Assembly: GCF_000264905.1 (NCBI RefSeq)
Contig: NW_006763134.1
Span: 1,249,712-1,313,711, forward strand
DNA length: 64,000 bases
DNA from: Stereum hirsutum FP-91666 SS1
Taxonomy: Eukaryota > Basidiomycota > Agaricomycetes > Russulales > Stereaceae
Direction: 5' to 3'
Part shown: positions 47,811 through 59,524 of the stretch, in pieces
Layout of the letters: each line of letters begins with the position of its first letter
Numbering within the stretch: the stretch's first letter is position 1
Made by a program: the position numbers and the translations under genes
Notes under the pieces: model-generated
Databases searched by the model: none
The model's input: only the letters and a program-made list of their open reading frames with translations
Told to the model about the DNA's origin: nothing

Positions 47811-47819
47811 GGCACAACT
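47811..47819 (+). repeat. Right copy of 9-bp target-site duplication (GGCACAACT)
   Basis: Matches 46022-46030 exactly. Confidence 0.85.
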
Positions 47820-48227
47820 GACGCAGGGTCTCACCACGTAGCGAATCAGGCTTTGAGCTGTATAGAAAGGCCCCTAGAACGTAGCACAGAAACTTCAACT
47901 TAAAAGCTCTCAGCAGAAGCGTTAGAAAAGAAAATCCCGGTGGCGGCGCCAACAGACTTGTTTGGTTGTTTGGTTTAGAGGCTATAGCCAAACAATGATT
48001 GCAAATTCATCCTCGCTTCCCAACGGTGAATTCGACACCAGCACTGCCACCTACTGTCCATTAGTTTTCCCAAGCTCACACTCTCTGGATACCTGTGCGT
48101 GTGTAAAGGCTTATACATCTCCGCAATAGTACTGGCTAGCCACCTCTTTACACACCACTATCCAACACAACGCCACTCAGCTTTGGGCTCAACGAGATCG
48201 TCGTCAGCCACAGTCAGCGTCCTCACC
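47820..48227. other. Upstream region of the Rap1-Myb-like gene
   Basis: About 410 bp between the MULE and the ATG at 48228. The frame runs open upstream to about 48099 but without an ATG. No other feature seen. Confidence 0.4.
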
Positions 48228-49508
48228 ATGAATCCTCCTCCTCTCCGGCTAGACATACCTTCGGCTTGGTATCCTACACATTTACCAAATAACCCGAGCC
48301 CTTCTCATCGTGCTTTGTATGGACGCGATCTCCATGACAGCCCTGCCTTGATGGCTAACTTCAAGGCAGTCGGCGATCAGCCGAACGACGAGGACCTCAT
48401 TGTTTCCGCCATATATGCTGGGCAGCTCAAAGGCTTAAACACGAATCAAGCCCTTGATGGACTCCACACGGTTGGTATACAAATCTACGTCTCACTATTT
48501 TTGACAAGATGTGCGGGTTAACTATCGCTGCCTCCGTATATAGACAAACGAGCATACTGCCTACCAGTGGAGGGAATACTACTTGGCTCACAGAAGCGCA
48601 ATTTTTCGTCGTGTGGAAAGTCTTGGAGCAAAGTCTTCGACCAAACGGACCACGGCAGAAACGACCAAACCACGATTTGCCCCCGACTCTTCTGTCTCAA
48701 CCCCATCTACATCTAACAAAAGAAGGAAAACCAACCCTGTAAGGGGAAGCATTCCGAATGCACCATCCGAAGAACCCACCCCTTCGATTCATAATTCGGG
48801 CAAATACACACAAGGGGACGTCAATTACATGGTGAAATTGTTCGCGTACGAGCTCAACAAAGACTCCACGGCTACCCGGGCTGAGATATGCGCCAAGCTT
48901 GGCAAGAAGGTTTGTCCGTCTCCAACTAAAACGATCCATGATCGCCTCTTATGCATCGTCTCTTGTCCGTTTGTATCACATCCTAGGCGCCACAACACAG
49001 CCCTGCATCTTGGAAAAACTACTCCCTTCAATTCCTCATAATCGACAAGATGCTCAGACGTGCGGGCGGCGAGGCAATTCCAGTTCATGAATTCGACTTC
49101 GATAATGCTAGCGACAGCGAGGATGATGTCTCGAAACGCCCTCAGAAACATGTCAGAGGACACGCTCGCAGCGATTTGGACAGAAAGCCCGAATGGACTA
49201 TGAAGAACGAGGGGCCAGGAGTGGAATCGTCGGACGAGGATGAGGGTGATGTCGGGCGCTATGGGGACCGCTACACCATGACGGAGTTGCGAATTATGGC
49301 GAAGTGGATATCGAGGTGCAGTGCGTCGGAATGGGCGGAGATGACGCCAACACAGCAATGGGAACCTTTCACTCAAATCGTGAGTCGCATGAACAAAACA
49401 ACTCGTCTTGGGCGAAATAATTGGAAGGAATATCAGTTGACGTTAGATTCTTGTGTCTACCCAGCTTCCTATGAGGACCTTGAACTCACTGAAGACACGA
49501 TACAGTAA
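48228..49508 (+). CDS. Protein with three Rap1-Myb-like repeats, 376 aa, 3 exons
   Basis: Exons 48228-48470, 48544-48909, 48987-49508; introns 73 and 77 nt with donors GTTGGT and GTTTGT; 1131 nt, in frame. Three units share the pattern of the Rap1/TERF2IP Myb fold: an acidic/polar helix start, a middle helix, then (His)-x-x-x-x-Trp-x-x-Tyr. Unit 1 (about 50-100) is 'NDEDLIVSAIYAGQLKGLNT' to 'EHTAYQWREYYLAHRSAI'. Unit 2 (about 160-225) is 'YTQGDVNYMVKLFAYELNKD' to 'APQHSPASWKNYSLQFLI'. Unit 3 (about 290-350) is 'YTMTELRIMAKWISRCSASE' to 'RNNWKEYQL'. Unit joins coincide with or lie near introns. Basic ('TSNKRRKTNPVRG') and acidic ('DNASDSEDDVSKRP', 'ESSDEDEGDVG') linkers suggest a nuclear DNA-binding or chromatin protein. 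A telomere role is only a guess. Confidence 0.65.
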
Positions 49509-50140
49509 CGACGAGAATAGTACGGACCTCATTTTCATCTGTCAAATCGCGTTAGTCTTACACTATGTCCCCTTCCTAGAGTTTCTCCTTCTGGCCAAAC
49601 GCTATCGCACGAGGCGGCAGCAACACAAAGGCGCGCCGTCTCGGCATTGAGATCCTCATGGTGAAATTTTTCCCGTCTTTCTTCCTCTCGTCACGTTTTG
49701 CCATGACTTACGCGGTGCATCCAAAGTCGGAATTGTTGACGGTGATGCTCCCGATTGGCCTTGCCGGGGTATCAGGCCGCGACTTTATCAGTCCGAATGC
49801 TCTTCTTATTCCTCTTCATCATGTCTCATCGTCTTCTTGCACCTTACGCTACTCGGGATCTCTTGCCGACTGTGTGTAGAACAGCGTATAACTTATCAAT
49901 TTAAGTGCGGTCTCGAACAGCGCAGGGCAACTATCCACATCGCAGTATGAACCATATGGTGCCCGATACGACATGGGTCGCCCGTGATCAAGTGTCCTGG
50001 GGCCGAATACAAATGTGGGAGTATATACTATAGTATTACTAGCGACCAGAAAATACGAATACAGCCGTTTACAAGAGGGCAACAAATGAGCTTGGACTTC
50101 GAAAGCTACAAATCAAATACGACATATATGTACCTCCTGA
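49509..50140. other. Convergent spacer between Rap1-Myb-like and MYND genes
   Basis: About 630 bp, both neighbours ending here. Short frames only; likely 3' UTRs. Confidence 0.5.
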
Positions 50141-52233
50141 TCATGCAGGCGCATCAGTAGCCTCATCAGTAGGCTCGGAGACAATCAGAGAAGAAAGTGG
50201 CAAGACTTCCTCTAGCCGGAAGGGGAATCTCTGCGGAAGAGGTATTCCATGTGAGTGTACGACGGTTCCTGACAGTGGAATGCCTATAAAGCCACAGCGT
50301 AGACGGTGTTCGGGCCAGTCTCTATTGCCGCCGTGTCCCACAAGCGGGGTGTCAAGTGAGCACGAATGCTTTTCATGGCAAATGCTTGTGCATGAGCGAA
50401 AGACCCCTCGGACGTACCTCGATTGGCACTCAACTCCACAATAACCCACGTCTTTACAAGCTCTGCATCTTCCGATGTGTCGATTGCGACATCCCCGTCT
50501 CGAACACTGACGGTCAATGGAAGACACGCGTTCGAGAAAATCGACGATGATCCACACTTCATCCATCGAGGTGATATTCCTAGGGATAATCACATCCATC
50601 TCTCGGGAAACGGTGTCCTTGTGGAGAAAAGCTATGTCGAGACATGCTCTGAACAGGCGCGGGCGTGGGAAGTTACGGCGGATGGGAGAGAGGAGGGATG
50701 GATTGAGCCGGACGATGAGAAAGATATCCCCGAAGATGGCGCCAACCCAGGCTATAAGCAGTGAGAAATGTTTTCGATGTGTGAGTATAAAGATTTATAC
50801 AGATTATCGAGGACAGAGATATTCAGAATGGGGGGAGGGAACGCTTACTGTATACGCCGTGGACGATACCACCATGCTGTACCCACACTGCCTCTAATAC
50901 GTCGAACACGCCCTCACAGAGCCAAGTCCGCATGAGATTCTCGCCTTCATTGCTCTCTACATCAATGGCGCTCTCGGTGCATCGTTTCATCAACATCAGG
51001 ATGGGCAGAATCAACCGCTCCCCGGGCTCGAAATTAGCCTGCTTTAATACGTGCTCCGGACTCGACAAAAGCCGGAACAGAATCGAGAACATGGTGGTAT
51101 GGCCAAACAAATCATGGAGAAAGTCTCTGTCGGATGGAGAACTCCATAGAGCACAGTTGATAAGTGCCCATATGAGATGCATGCAATGATTTATGTAGGT
51201 CGTGTTTAAGAAGGGAAAATTTCCGGTGTAATGCGTGAATAAAGAGGCGAAGGACTGGTCTGGGATCCCCTGTCGCATACGAGCGATGAAATTCTTGGGT
51301 CGGCGGTTATGGAATATGGCTTCTGGAGGATCGGCGAGCCGCGCTAATGCCCTGACGCATTTGCAGAACTCGATGATTCCAACTGAATGCATGAGACATC
51401 GCATGATCAGAGGGACGGTCAGATCGTTGGGTGCATCCACCCTATGAACATTCGGTGTGAGTGGCACATCATGCCAGGACAGGATCGCCGTAGAAGGAGA
51501 AGTATACTGACAAAGCGCAGGTCGGTTCTATCTCTAGGATACCCATAACTAGCTCTGAGACGAAAATTCGCTCTGATGCGTAGTTTTCGTGCGGTTCGAA
51601 CATGTGATGAGGTCTGATCCAAAGCTGTCAGTAACGAGTGTGAATCAGTGCTACCAGCGCAGTAAGGTGTCAAGCTTAGGGCATACTCGTAGGACGATTT
51701 CACTCCAGTTCTCGACCAGGGATTCAACGAATATAGTCCTGGTAGGAACAGGGGATCGTTTGACGTTGGGCAGTCCTAGTACTAGAAGCTCTATAAAGGG
51801 GGCGAAATACGATGATGTCTACATCCAGAAGTTCATCGTGATCAATGGTCATGCTGAAAATGATATCGCGAGTTTCGTAGCACTAGAGCTCACATTATTA
51901 TCACCGCTGCAATCCGCCCCCAAGTCTGAGGAGTGCTCGATCACGCATTTGCATAAGGCATCCGTTATGCCTGCGTCTACGAGGCGCTGCCACCGAGCAC
52001 AAGAATCCTTAGATTCTGCAGCGGCGCGTATAGCTTTCCTCAGGGCCATATCGTTCTTCACATCGATCGTAAGCACATAAGTGATAGAATGTTCGGACAA
52101 TACACAGTATCAGTCGCGAACATACCTCAAAGCTGATTGGATTTCCCTGCCAAGTCCCGGTGTTGAAAACCGTGACGATACGAGCTGGCTTCGAATCGAT
52201 GACATTCTTCCAGTATGCTTTAGAGTATCGCAT
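50141..52233 (-). CDS. MYND zinc-finger protein, 530 aa, 7 exons
   Basis: Exons 52233-52126, 52055-51894, 51788-51687, 51624-51512, 51441-50849, 50751-50418, 50321-50141; introns 62-105 nt; 1593 nt, in frame. The body (residues 1-430) looks helical and ARM-like: 'CARWQRLVDAGITDALCKC', 'FVESLVENWSEIVLRLWIR', 'NEGENLMRTWLCEGVFDVL'. The MYND finger is at about 440-485, split by the last intron: 'CSRRGCRNRHIGRCRACKD', 'VGYCGVECQSRDWPEHRLRC'; all zinc ligands are present. This is the common mushroom type with a helical N-terminus, unrelated in its body to the DUF4470-MYND protein at 32031-35878. The start at 52233 is the first ATG of a short exon; an untranslated or extra 5' exon is possible. Function unknown. 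Confidence 0.75.
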
Positions 52234-53015
52234 TTTTAATTTGATAAATAACACTGTTTGATCTCGTATACCGTCGGTATCAAGGCTTCAATGCAAGGAG
52301 GTCTGTCCAGCGATCATCGCAGTCACGGTCAACAACAGATCGCGATCGAGCGAGATGATGGTAGAAGGACTTCGGCGATCTCCGGCGACACTCAACCCAA
52401 ACAAAGAAACATCCCTTTCCTTGCAATTGCTTGCTTGTTATTAGCCTTTAGGGCCCTTCGGGGCCTTCATTTGGCTTTCATACTTCCGGAATCGAAGCTG
52501 AAAAGGCATAAGTTTTGAAAGTACGGTGGCGGAGCAGTTGAAAGTTGAGGAGGAAGTGCAAATTGTCATGTAAAAGTACTGTAAGATCGAGGGCAGGGCA
52601 CCACAGCTGAGTAAAACAAATAAGAAACAAGCACCGTGAGTATTGTGTGTATACAATGCATGATCCAAAGGTAAAATCAAAAAGATGCAGAATGAACAAG
52701 TAGAGCAGAACGTTAACTGTAACAGAACGCGACCAAAACTCAAAACGAAAAAGACGAAAGACAAAAGGCAGGTACACTTTATGTAGTATGGCAAAGCGGA
52801 TAGTATGTGAATGCAATGAGCAGCGTGAAGGATGTGCGTACATGTGCGTGCATGGTCATGACAGATGTTGTGTAATGGGGGGTAAAAAAAGTATATAGGC
52901 TGAAAAACCAAGAGTCACTAGTCCACAATGAAGGGAATCATACAATACTTGTAGTACAAACAGATATCGAGAGCAGGAGCCACAGCCCCTACGGATGTAT
53001 ATGCCGTTCGAGAGG
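52234..53015. other. Spacer 5' of MYND gene, 3' of PH-domain gene
   Basis: About 780 bp. A minus-strand frame (52441-52911) is hydrophobic and Cys-rich but without a domain; I treat it as chance or 3' UTR. Confidence 0.4.
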
Positions 53016-56000
53016 TCACGTCACGACGGCAGGATTGCGAGTAGCTGCTGCAGTAGAATCCGTATTGGACGCCCCCTGAGCATTATTGGCACTACCCGCA
53101 CCGTTAGCGTTCCCAGTCGCAGGCCGTCTTCTACGGCGACGTCTGTATGCACAAACAAAAAAGAAAGAACACCGTCAGACACTTTACAAAACCAACCACA
53201 ACAAATCCATCCAGCTCGTACCTGGGAAACATCGGCCCCTTCGGCATCGGCCTCTCGTCCAAATCCAACGCAATATTCGCCGCCGCCTGGAACCCCTCTA
53301 TCCAATCAACGACGGCGCCCACATCCGGCGCCTGGAGCAAAAACTGCTCGCCCTCCATCCTCAACCTGATCACGTTCCTCCTCTTATGATAATCGCTCCC
53401 GAGACCGCTCTCCGCGCCTTGCAAGGAATAAGCCTTGATCAGATCTTTCGCGTCCGGTTGGGGCACGTCTGGAGAGTCGTGGAAGAGACCGCCCGCGTCG
53501 TTCGTGCTGTTGCTGTTGGAGTGGGAGTGGGAGCCTCGTGAAGATCGGCGGCGGGTACGAGGGGGACTAGGTGGGGGTGCGAAGACGCCTGGGGAGTGGG
53601 GTGCAGGGGTGGCGGTGGCGACGGTGAGTGGGGAGGAAGATGGTGCGGAGGTGGTGCTAGGTGGTGAAGCAGTCCGTGATGCACCAGAAGACGACACAGA
53701 TGCATTCGACGAAGACGAAGGATTTCCTCTCGACACCGAAGCAGACAACCGACCGGGACTCGAAGGTTGTCCATGTCCAGAAGACGACGTCGCCGAACTA
53801 CCAGTCGCATTCGCGTTCACACCCGAGCTAGACCCAGAGCCAGACAACGAAGGTCTCAACCCTGAGAACGATCGTCTCCCCCTCGCACCGCTCTCCGTAC
53901 TCGTACTCGTCCTTATCGCAACATCCAACAACCCCCCACTCACCGCCCGATCCCTACTCTCGCTTCTCCTCCCTTCCGCCTCACTATTCAAGCTCAACTT
54001 CGACCCGCCCGTCACGCTCCTCAAAAATCCACTACCCAACAACTTCGACTTCGTCGACGTCTGCGCTGGCGGCTGCTGCTGCAACGAAGCCGGCACATCC
54101 TCCGGCCGTGTCACAGGGACCGTCACATCCACATTCGCCTCCCTTCCCAATCCCAACCCCATCCCAGGCAACAAAGGCCTCGGATCCGCCAATGCGCTCT
54201 GCCTCGCCCCCGTCGCCTGCGCTAAAACCGACTCTGTCCCCGCCGGCGCACCCACACCACCCGACGAGCTCCTCGGACTCTTCGCCTCCTCCGACGACTT
54301 CCCCACAGCACCCACAGCCCCACTCATCCCCAACGCCGTCCTCTCCCTCTCCCTCTCTCTCTCCGCCGCCCTCTTCGCCCCCTGCACCGTCACCGTCACC
54401 GGCTCCTCCGCAATATCCCCCGCTCCCCCTATTTTCTCCCACAATCCACCCAGCACACCAACGGGGCCCGCACCCCTCACACTAGCAGGCAACTTATAGA
54501 TCTTAAACGCCGTACCCTCGAGCACGCACACCACCCGTCTCCATTTCCTGTCTTTCGCCTGTACGCCCGGCGAGGAGAACTCCATCTTCCGGGGAAGGAT
54601 GGCGCGGAGGTATATCGAGTTGGAGTAGCCTGGTAGACGTTCGGAGCCTTCGTCTTCGCGTGGAACGATCCTAGCCTCGGGCGGGACTCCGAACACACGC
54701 TGGCGTTCTGCGTTCGGATCGCCGTTGCGCGAGGGGAAGTGGAAGGTGGGATAGGGCGGCGGTGGGGAGGTAGGCGACGAGAACGTCGGCATGGAACGCT
54801 GGCGACGGAGTGTGGCGCTACCGTGACCGTGAGCGTGGTCGGCGTGAGGTGTTGGCGGGAAGGGAGGGGGTGCGCCGGGTGTGGGATGTTTTATAGATAT
54901 GGGCGAAGAGGACGCGTTGAGGACTTCTGTCGTCGTCATAACCGGTGGCGTCGCATCCCCCCTCTCCGCTCCTGTTGCTCTCTCGACTACCGCAATTTCA
55001 CCAGCACCAGCACCAGCACCAGCCCTCCCCCTCGCATGCTCCGAAATCTCGATCATACTCCTCGACGCATGCGTATACAACGAAGGCCTCCCGCCAAGGC
55101 TCGGACTGTTCAAAGGCGAAGACGGCGGCATGGGCACGATCCTGGGCGAATTCCTCAGCTGATGCTGCCACTCCGGGACCACACCAAATGCGTGCCCTCG
55201 GGGCGTCGACGGGTTCGTAGTCGATTCCGGGACGACCTTGGACGAGAAATAATCCATCGATTCCTTACCCCTCAACGTCCGCGCTCCCACCCCCGCGAGC
55301 GGCGTCATATCCTCCCTATTCCCATTACCGTTGGCCGCGGTCGTCCCAGGAGCTGCACCGACATCGGTGGTGGTAATGGTGGTGGTAGTCGTCCGAGCGG
55401 TTCCCTTCGGCCCCGAGCGCAGATACGATTCCAAGAATCCCGTCCCAGGCGACGTTCCCTTCCAATTAAAACTCGGCAACGCCAGACTTGGTTTACCCCC
55501 CTCTCTCTGTCTCCCGCTGATCGACCCCGGCATCGTCAACAACGACAACGGAGGTCTATCCGTCCCTGTCCCCCTCTCTGCCATAGTCGCCCCATGACTT
55601 TCCGAAGACTCGACCTCCCCGTCCTCTTCATCGCTCCCCGTCCCCGTCATCATCGTCATCGGCGTCTCCGACCTACTCATCCTCCTCGATCTCGTCCCAT
55701 CCGTCTCGTCTCCTTCTCCCTGCTCTTCCCCTTCTCCGTCCCCATTCTCATGCTCATGCTCATGCTCGTGCTCATCCCCTTCCAACTCATCCCCCTCCTC
55801 CTCATCCTCCTCCAAATCATCCAACAAATCGCTATTCTCATGATCCGCGCCCTCCACCTCCCGCTCATCTCTCCCCGAATGCGGCAGCGCAGGCATACTC
55901 CGCAAACTATGTTTCCTCTCCCTTAATGCCTGTCTCTGTCCCTCACCACCACCACCACTACTACTACTACTACTTCCCGGTGCAGAATTATTGCCTCCAA

Positions 56001-59000
56001 CACCCGGCTGCACGCCCGATGAGGACGCAGACCCAGACGCAGAAGCTGACCCCGACCTTGCCCCAATAACCGGCAAAGGCGGCAACGCGTAAATCGGATG
56101 CGCCGGCTCCCTCGTGATAATCGCAGGCGAAAGTCTCGCCCCTCCACCTGGCACGGTGAACTGCGAGGCGAGCTGGAAACGAGAGGTGAAGGAGGGGAGG
56201 GTGGTTAAGTGCGGGACGTTCGGGCGGGACGAGAGCGTGCGCGGGGAGGGAGGTGGATTTGCGTTGGAGGTGGATGTGGAGGCGGCGGAGGAGGATGTGG
56301 ATGTGAATGTGGAGGATGTGGATGTGGAAGAAGGGGGAAGTCCCGCACGGAGTGATTGTGGGATGATTCGTGGGGTGGTCGAAGTCGAGGTGAGCGTCGG
56401 GGTCGAGGAGGAGGAGGAGGAGGGAGCAACTCCACTCTGATTCTGACTCGACATATAAGTGGGCGGCATACAGTTAGGCGCAGGCGCGGGAGGGTACCCA
56501 AAAGAAGTCGAAGTCGAAGTAGCGGCAGGAAGCCTAGGAGGGGACGTGACAGCAAAGGAAGACGAAGAAGAAGCGCTAGATGCGATCTTGTCGGACGTGG
56601 GCGCCGATGCCAATACCGACGACGACGACGGTCTCGCCGTTCCTGAGAGAGCACTAGTCGCCACAGGTATTTGGATGGGCAGAATATCTCGACTGTGGGT
56701 ATTGGCGTCGGGTTTGTCAACGGTGGAAAGGGAAGAGCGTAACGCCGTCGAAGAAGAGGACGCCGCAGCCGCTAACCGCGCGCTCTTCAAAACATCGTCC
56801 GCGAGAGGCGAACACGATATCCGCGCGTCAATATGCACATCCGTGCTCCCATTCCCACTCCCGAAACCGGTGCTGGCGAACGGTTTCGGGGGAGGTTTCG
56901 GTGTCGTGTCCGGTTCGACGGAGGTCGTAGGACGATTATTATTATCATTGCTGTTTTTGCCAGAAGGACTTGGACTTGAACTTGGACTTGAATGCGAGGG
57001 TGCCGTGGCGCTCGAATTCTTAAGTTTGTGCCCCGCGTGCGCCTGCTGCAAAAGAGTAAGAGTAAGCGTAAGCGCGATTCGCGAAAGATAGGGGCAATCG
57101 CAACATTAATCAAAGCGAAATCATGAGCATGGCAGAACACTTTAGTTTTCCCCACATCCACACAGAGATAACCGCGATTGAATTGGAGTCTAGAAGGTTG
57201 AACACGACTTACCTTCGCCGGAGGGGAAGTACCCGAACCCGAACCCAGACTCGGACTCGGACTCGTGCTTGGGGACTTTCCCTTACCACCTTTGCTACTA
57301 CTTCCACTGCTACTCCCACTATTGTTCTCCTTGTGATTCGCCTTAAACTGGAGCAAGGGACTGCCGTTGTTGTTGCGGAATGGATTGGCAGACCGGCGAC
57401 TTTCTGGGGGATGATTGTTGGATGTCGATGCAGTGCCAGTGTGGTGGGGGCCTGGAAGAGGAAGACACAGAATTCATTGGGTCAGCGTTGCAAGACTCCT
57501 AGGGGGATGCTGGCGTGCAAAGAGTAGGCTGAGCGCGCTAGTTCTCGTGCTCGGCTCGGCGTGTCACTGGGATCGTGGGATCATGATAAACGCGCTATGC
57601 ACTCTCCGACCTCTTCCGCCACATTGAACAACAGACCATCGCCAGTCGTACACAGCTTTTGAGTCAGCGATACGAATTCCAAGAACTCTTAGGAGCATTT
57701 CTGTCTCATTCTCAAGCTCGGCACGTCACGGTGTCAGTAAGATAGAACGACCACCGCGACCTCTTCCGCCCCAGAGAACATTGAACGGTAATGGAATGGA
57801 TCGGTAGTCGTGTGCACACGAATACCCACCCAAATACGGGCAAAAGAATGGAAAGTGTAATCTTCCATTGGGCCCACTAGTACTACTGCACAGAGTAGAA
57901 AGGGGTCTGGACGACAGACACAGCATTTGGGTCAACGTTGCAAGAGCTCCCAAGCATTCCTGACGTGCCATCCTCGTTCTCGGGCTCGGCGCGTCACCGT
58001 GTTGTAGGATCGTCATAAACGCGCTGCGCAAGGACCCCTGCATCTCCGCCACAGATAATCGTGCGAGCAGAACTTTCCACCCATACTTATACGGCCAAAT
58101 GAAAGTTTACATCTACTGCACGGAAGCAAAAACGCAACGCAAACGAGTGATTCTTCCATGCATTGGCTCCAATTGCAATGCACAGAAGCTGATGTGACGT
58201 CTATAAAAAGACGCAAGAGACGGGACGGGGCCGAGGCGAGGCAGCAGGATCCATCCTCGCAGAGAACCGACAACAGGCGGCGAATGCGAAAGGAGTTCCT
58301 GTGCGCAGCGGTTGTGTTTCCCAGTAATGCTTGTTCGAACTAACGCCTTCGCACGAAGTTCGCCTATGCCAGCGAGTGCGGGAAGGCACCGACGAGCGAG
58401 AATTCCCAAGGATCCCATTCGTCGCCGGTTGCAAAGATAGAGGGCAAAGATAGAGGAGCACAAACGCGGAACGAAACGAAAATAGAAATAGGAATGAAAA
58501 TGACGATGCTAAGAAAAACACACCTGCGGACGAGGAAGAGGAGGACGCTTGGGGTACTTCGGGACGCGGAGGGGGTGCAGGGCTGTGTGGCGCAGCGTTC
58601 TCGGCCGGTCTTGGCTGCTGCTGCATGAATGCTGAGACTGAGCTCAATTGAAGCGGGGTCGACACGGCCTTGCGATGGCCCTTTGCGGGGGGCAGCGAAG
58701 AGTCGCGTCGATGTGAGGGCTGGGTAATAGACTGGGAGAGGGGTCTGTTGGAGGATCGGTCTGCGGCGTCAGAGGTGCGAGGAGAGCTGGAGGTGGAGAT
58801 GGAGCGGAAGGAGCCGTCGGTGTCTGGGTTGGTGAAGGCGGGGTTGGGTGGGAGGGTGAGCATCGGCTGGGACATGAACGGTTTGGGGCCGTCGGTCGGG
58901 CCTGTGGTGTTCGAGCGTGAGTGTGAGGAGCGGAGGTAGTTGGACGAGGTCTTCTTGTCGCTGCCTGCGAAGTGGCGGACGAAGGAGAGGTGTTTGACGA

Positions 59001-59117
59001 AGAAGTGGCTCGCTTTCGCCTTGGAGGAGACGGGGGTGAGGATGAGGAGAGCAAGGTAAGCGACGGAGAGCTACGTACGGAGAACGGCGGACGCGGCTCT
59101 GGCGCTGTGCACTCCAT
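53016..59117 (-). CDS. Large disordered protein with a split PH domain, 1574 aa, 5 exons
   Basis: Exons 59117-59079, 59019-58524, 57451-57213, 57045-53222, 53142-53016; 4725 nt, in frame. Most of the protein is Ser/Pro/Gly-rich and disordered. A PH domain is present in two parts. Strands 1-3 are at about residues 1065-1110 ('[20 protein letters not shown]', '[20 protein letters not shown]'). The last strands and C-terminal helix are at about 1460-1510 ('[20 protein letters not shown]', '[20 protein letters not shown]'). Between them lies an insert of about 350 residues of low complexity. The helix Trp typical of PH domains is present. Such PH proteins bind phosphoinositides or partners at membranes; yeast relatives may be the Skg3/Caf120 type, but this is a guess. 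The C-terminus is basic ('[17 protein letters not shown]'). Intron 2 is 1072 nt and carries repeats. The first exon (13 codons) is the least sure. Confidence 0.75.
57461..58060. repeat. Degenerate tandem duplication inside PH-gene intron 2
   Basis: About 57461-57610 and 57914-58060 are diverged copies about 450 bp apart. Shared blocks include tgggtca.cgttgcaag, gctcggcg.gtcac and ataaacgcgct. Smaller shared pieces (cctcttccgcc...cattgaac; cacccaaatacgg/cacccatacttatacgg) lie between and after them. The first copy starts near the 3' splice site of intron 2, so duplication may have lengthened this intron. Confidence 0.55.
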
Positions 59118-59516
59118 CCAATTCCACTGCGCGACGCTGTTGGCGGTCTGCTTTGACACTGACAGCGACGGTCAGACTCAGAGCACGAATGATCGACCAC
59201 CCGATGAGCTCACTCCCGCTCAGGCCATGCCCTTCCCTTTTTCTACGCGACTTCCCACAATTCCTCCCCCCGGCATACCCCGCCCGACGTCATCCCAAAA
59301 CCTCCCCGCGACCCCGTGGCTCGCCCCGACATCTCCCTCTCGTCCTCCGTCCCATATCCTCCGTTTTTTTTTTCCATGGGCTCAAATTTCGCTGTTTATC
59401 ATTGACTCTTCACCGTCCGAATCTTCGCGCAAATTTCAAAGCTGGCTTCCATCGGGCATGACGTCGGACCCATCGGCTCTCCTTTGGACCACGTTCCGAG
59501 CAAACCCACGCTTGGC

Positions 59517-59524
59517 TATAAATA
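59517..59524 (+). promoter_or_regulatory. Orphan plus-strand TATA box
   Basis: TATAAATA on the plus strand, about 55 bp after TGACGTCGG (59459-59467, CRE-like), but no protein gene follows on that strand for several kb. It could drive a non-coding transcript divergent to the PH gene, or be chance. Confidence 0.3.

Noticed and set aside
52441..52911. 156-aa hydrophobic, Cys-rich minus-strand frame
   Set aside because: T-rich strand reads as Phe/Leu/Ser/Cys by composition; no signal-anchor pattern and located in the 3' region of another gene.
54108..55926. Long plus-strand frames opposite the PH-gene exon
   Set aside because: Shadow frames from Ser/Pro/Gly codon bias of the minus-strand exon.
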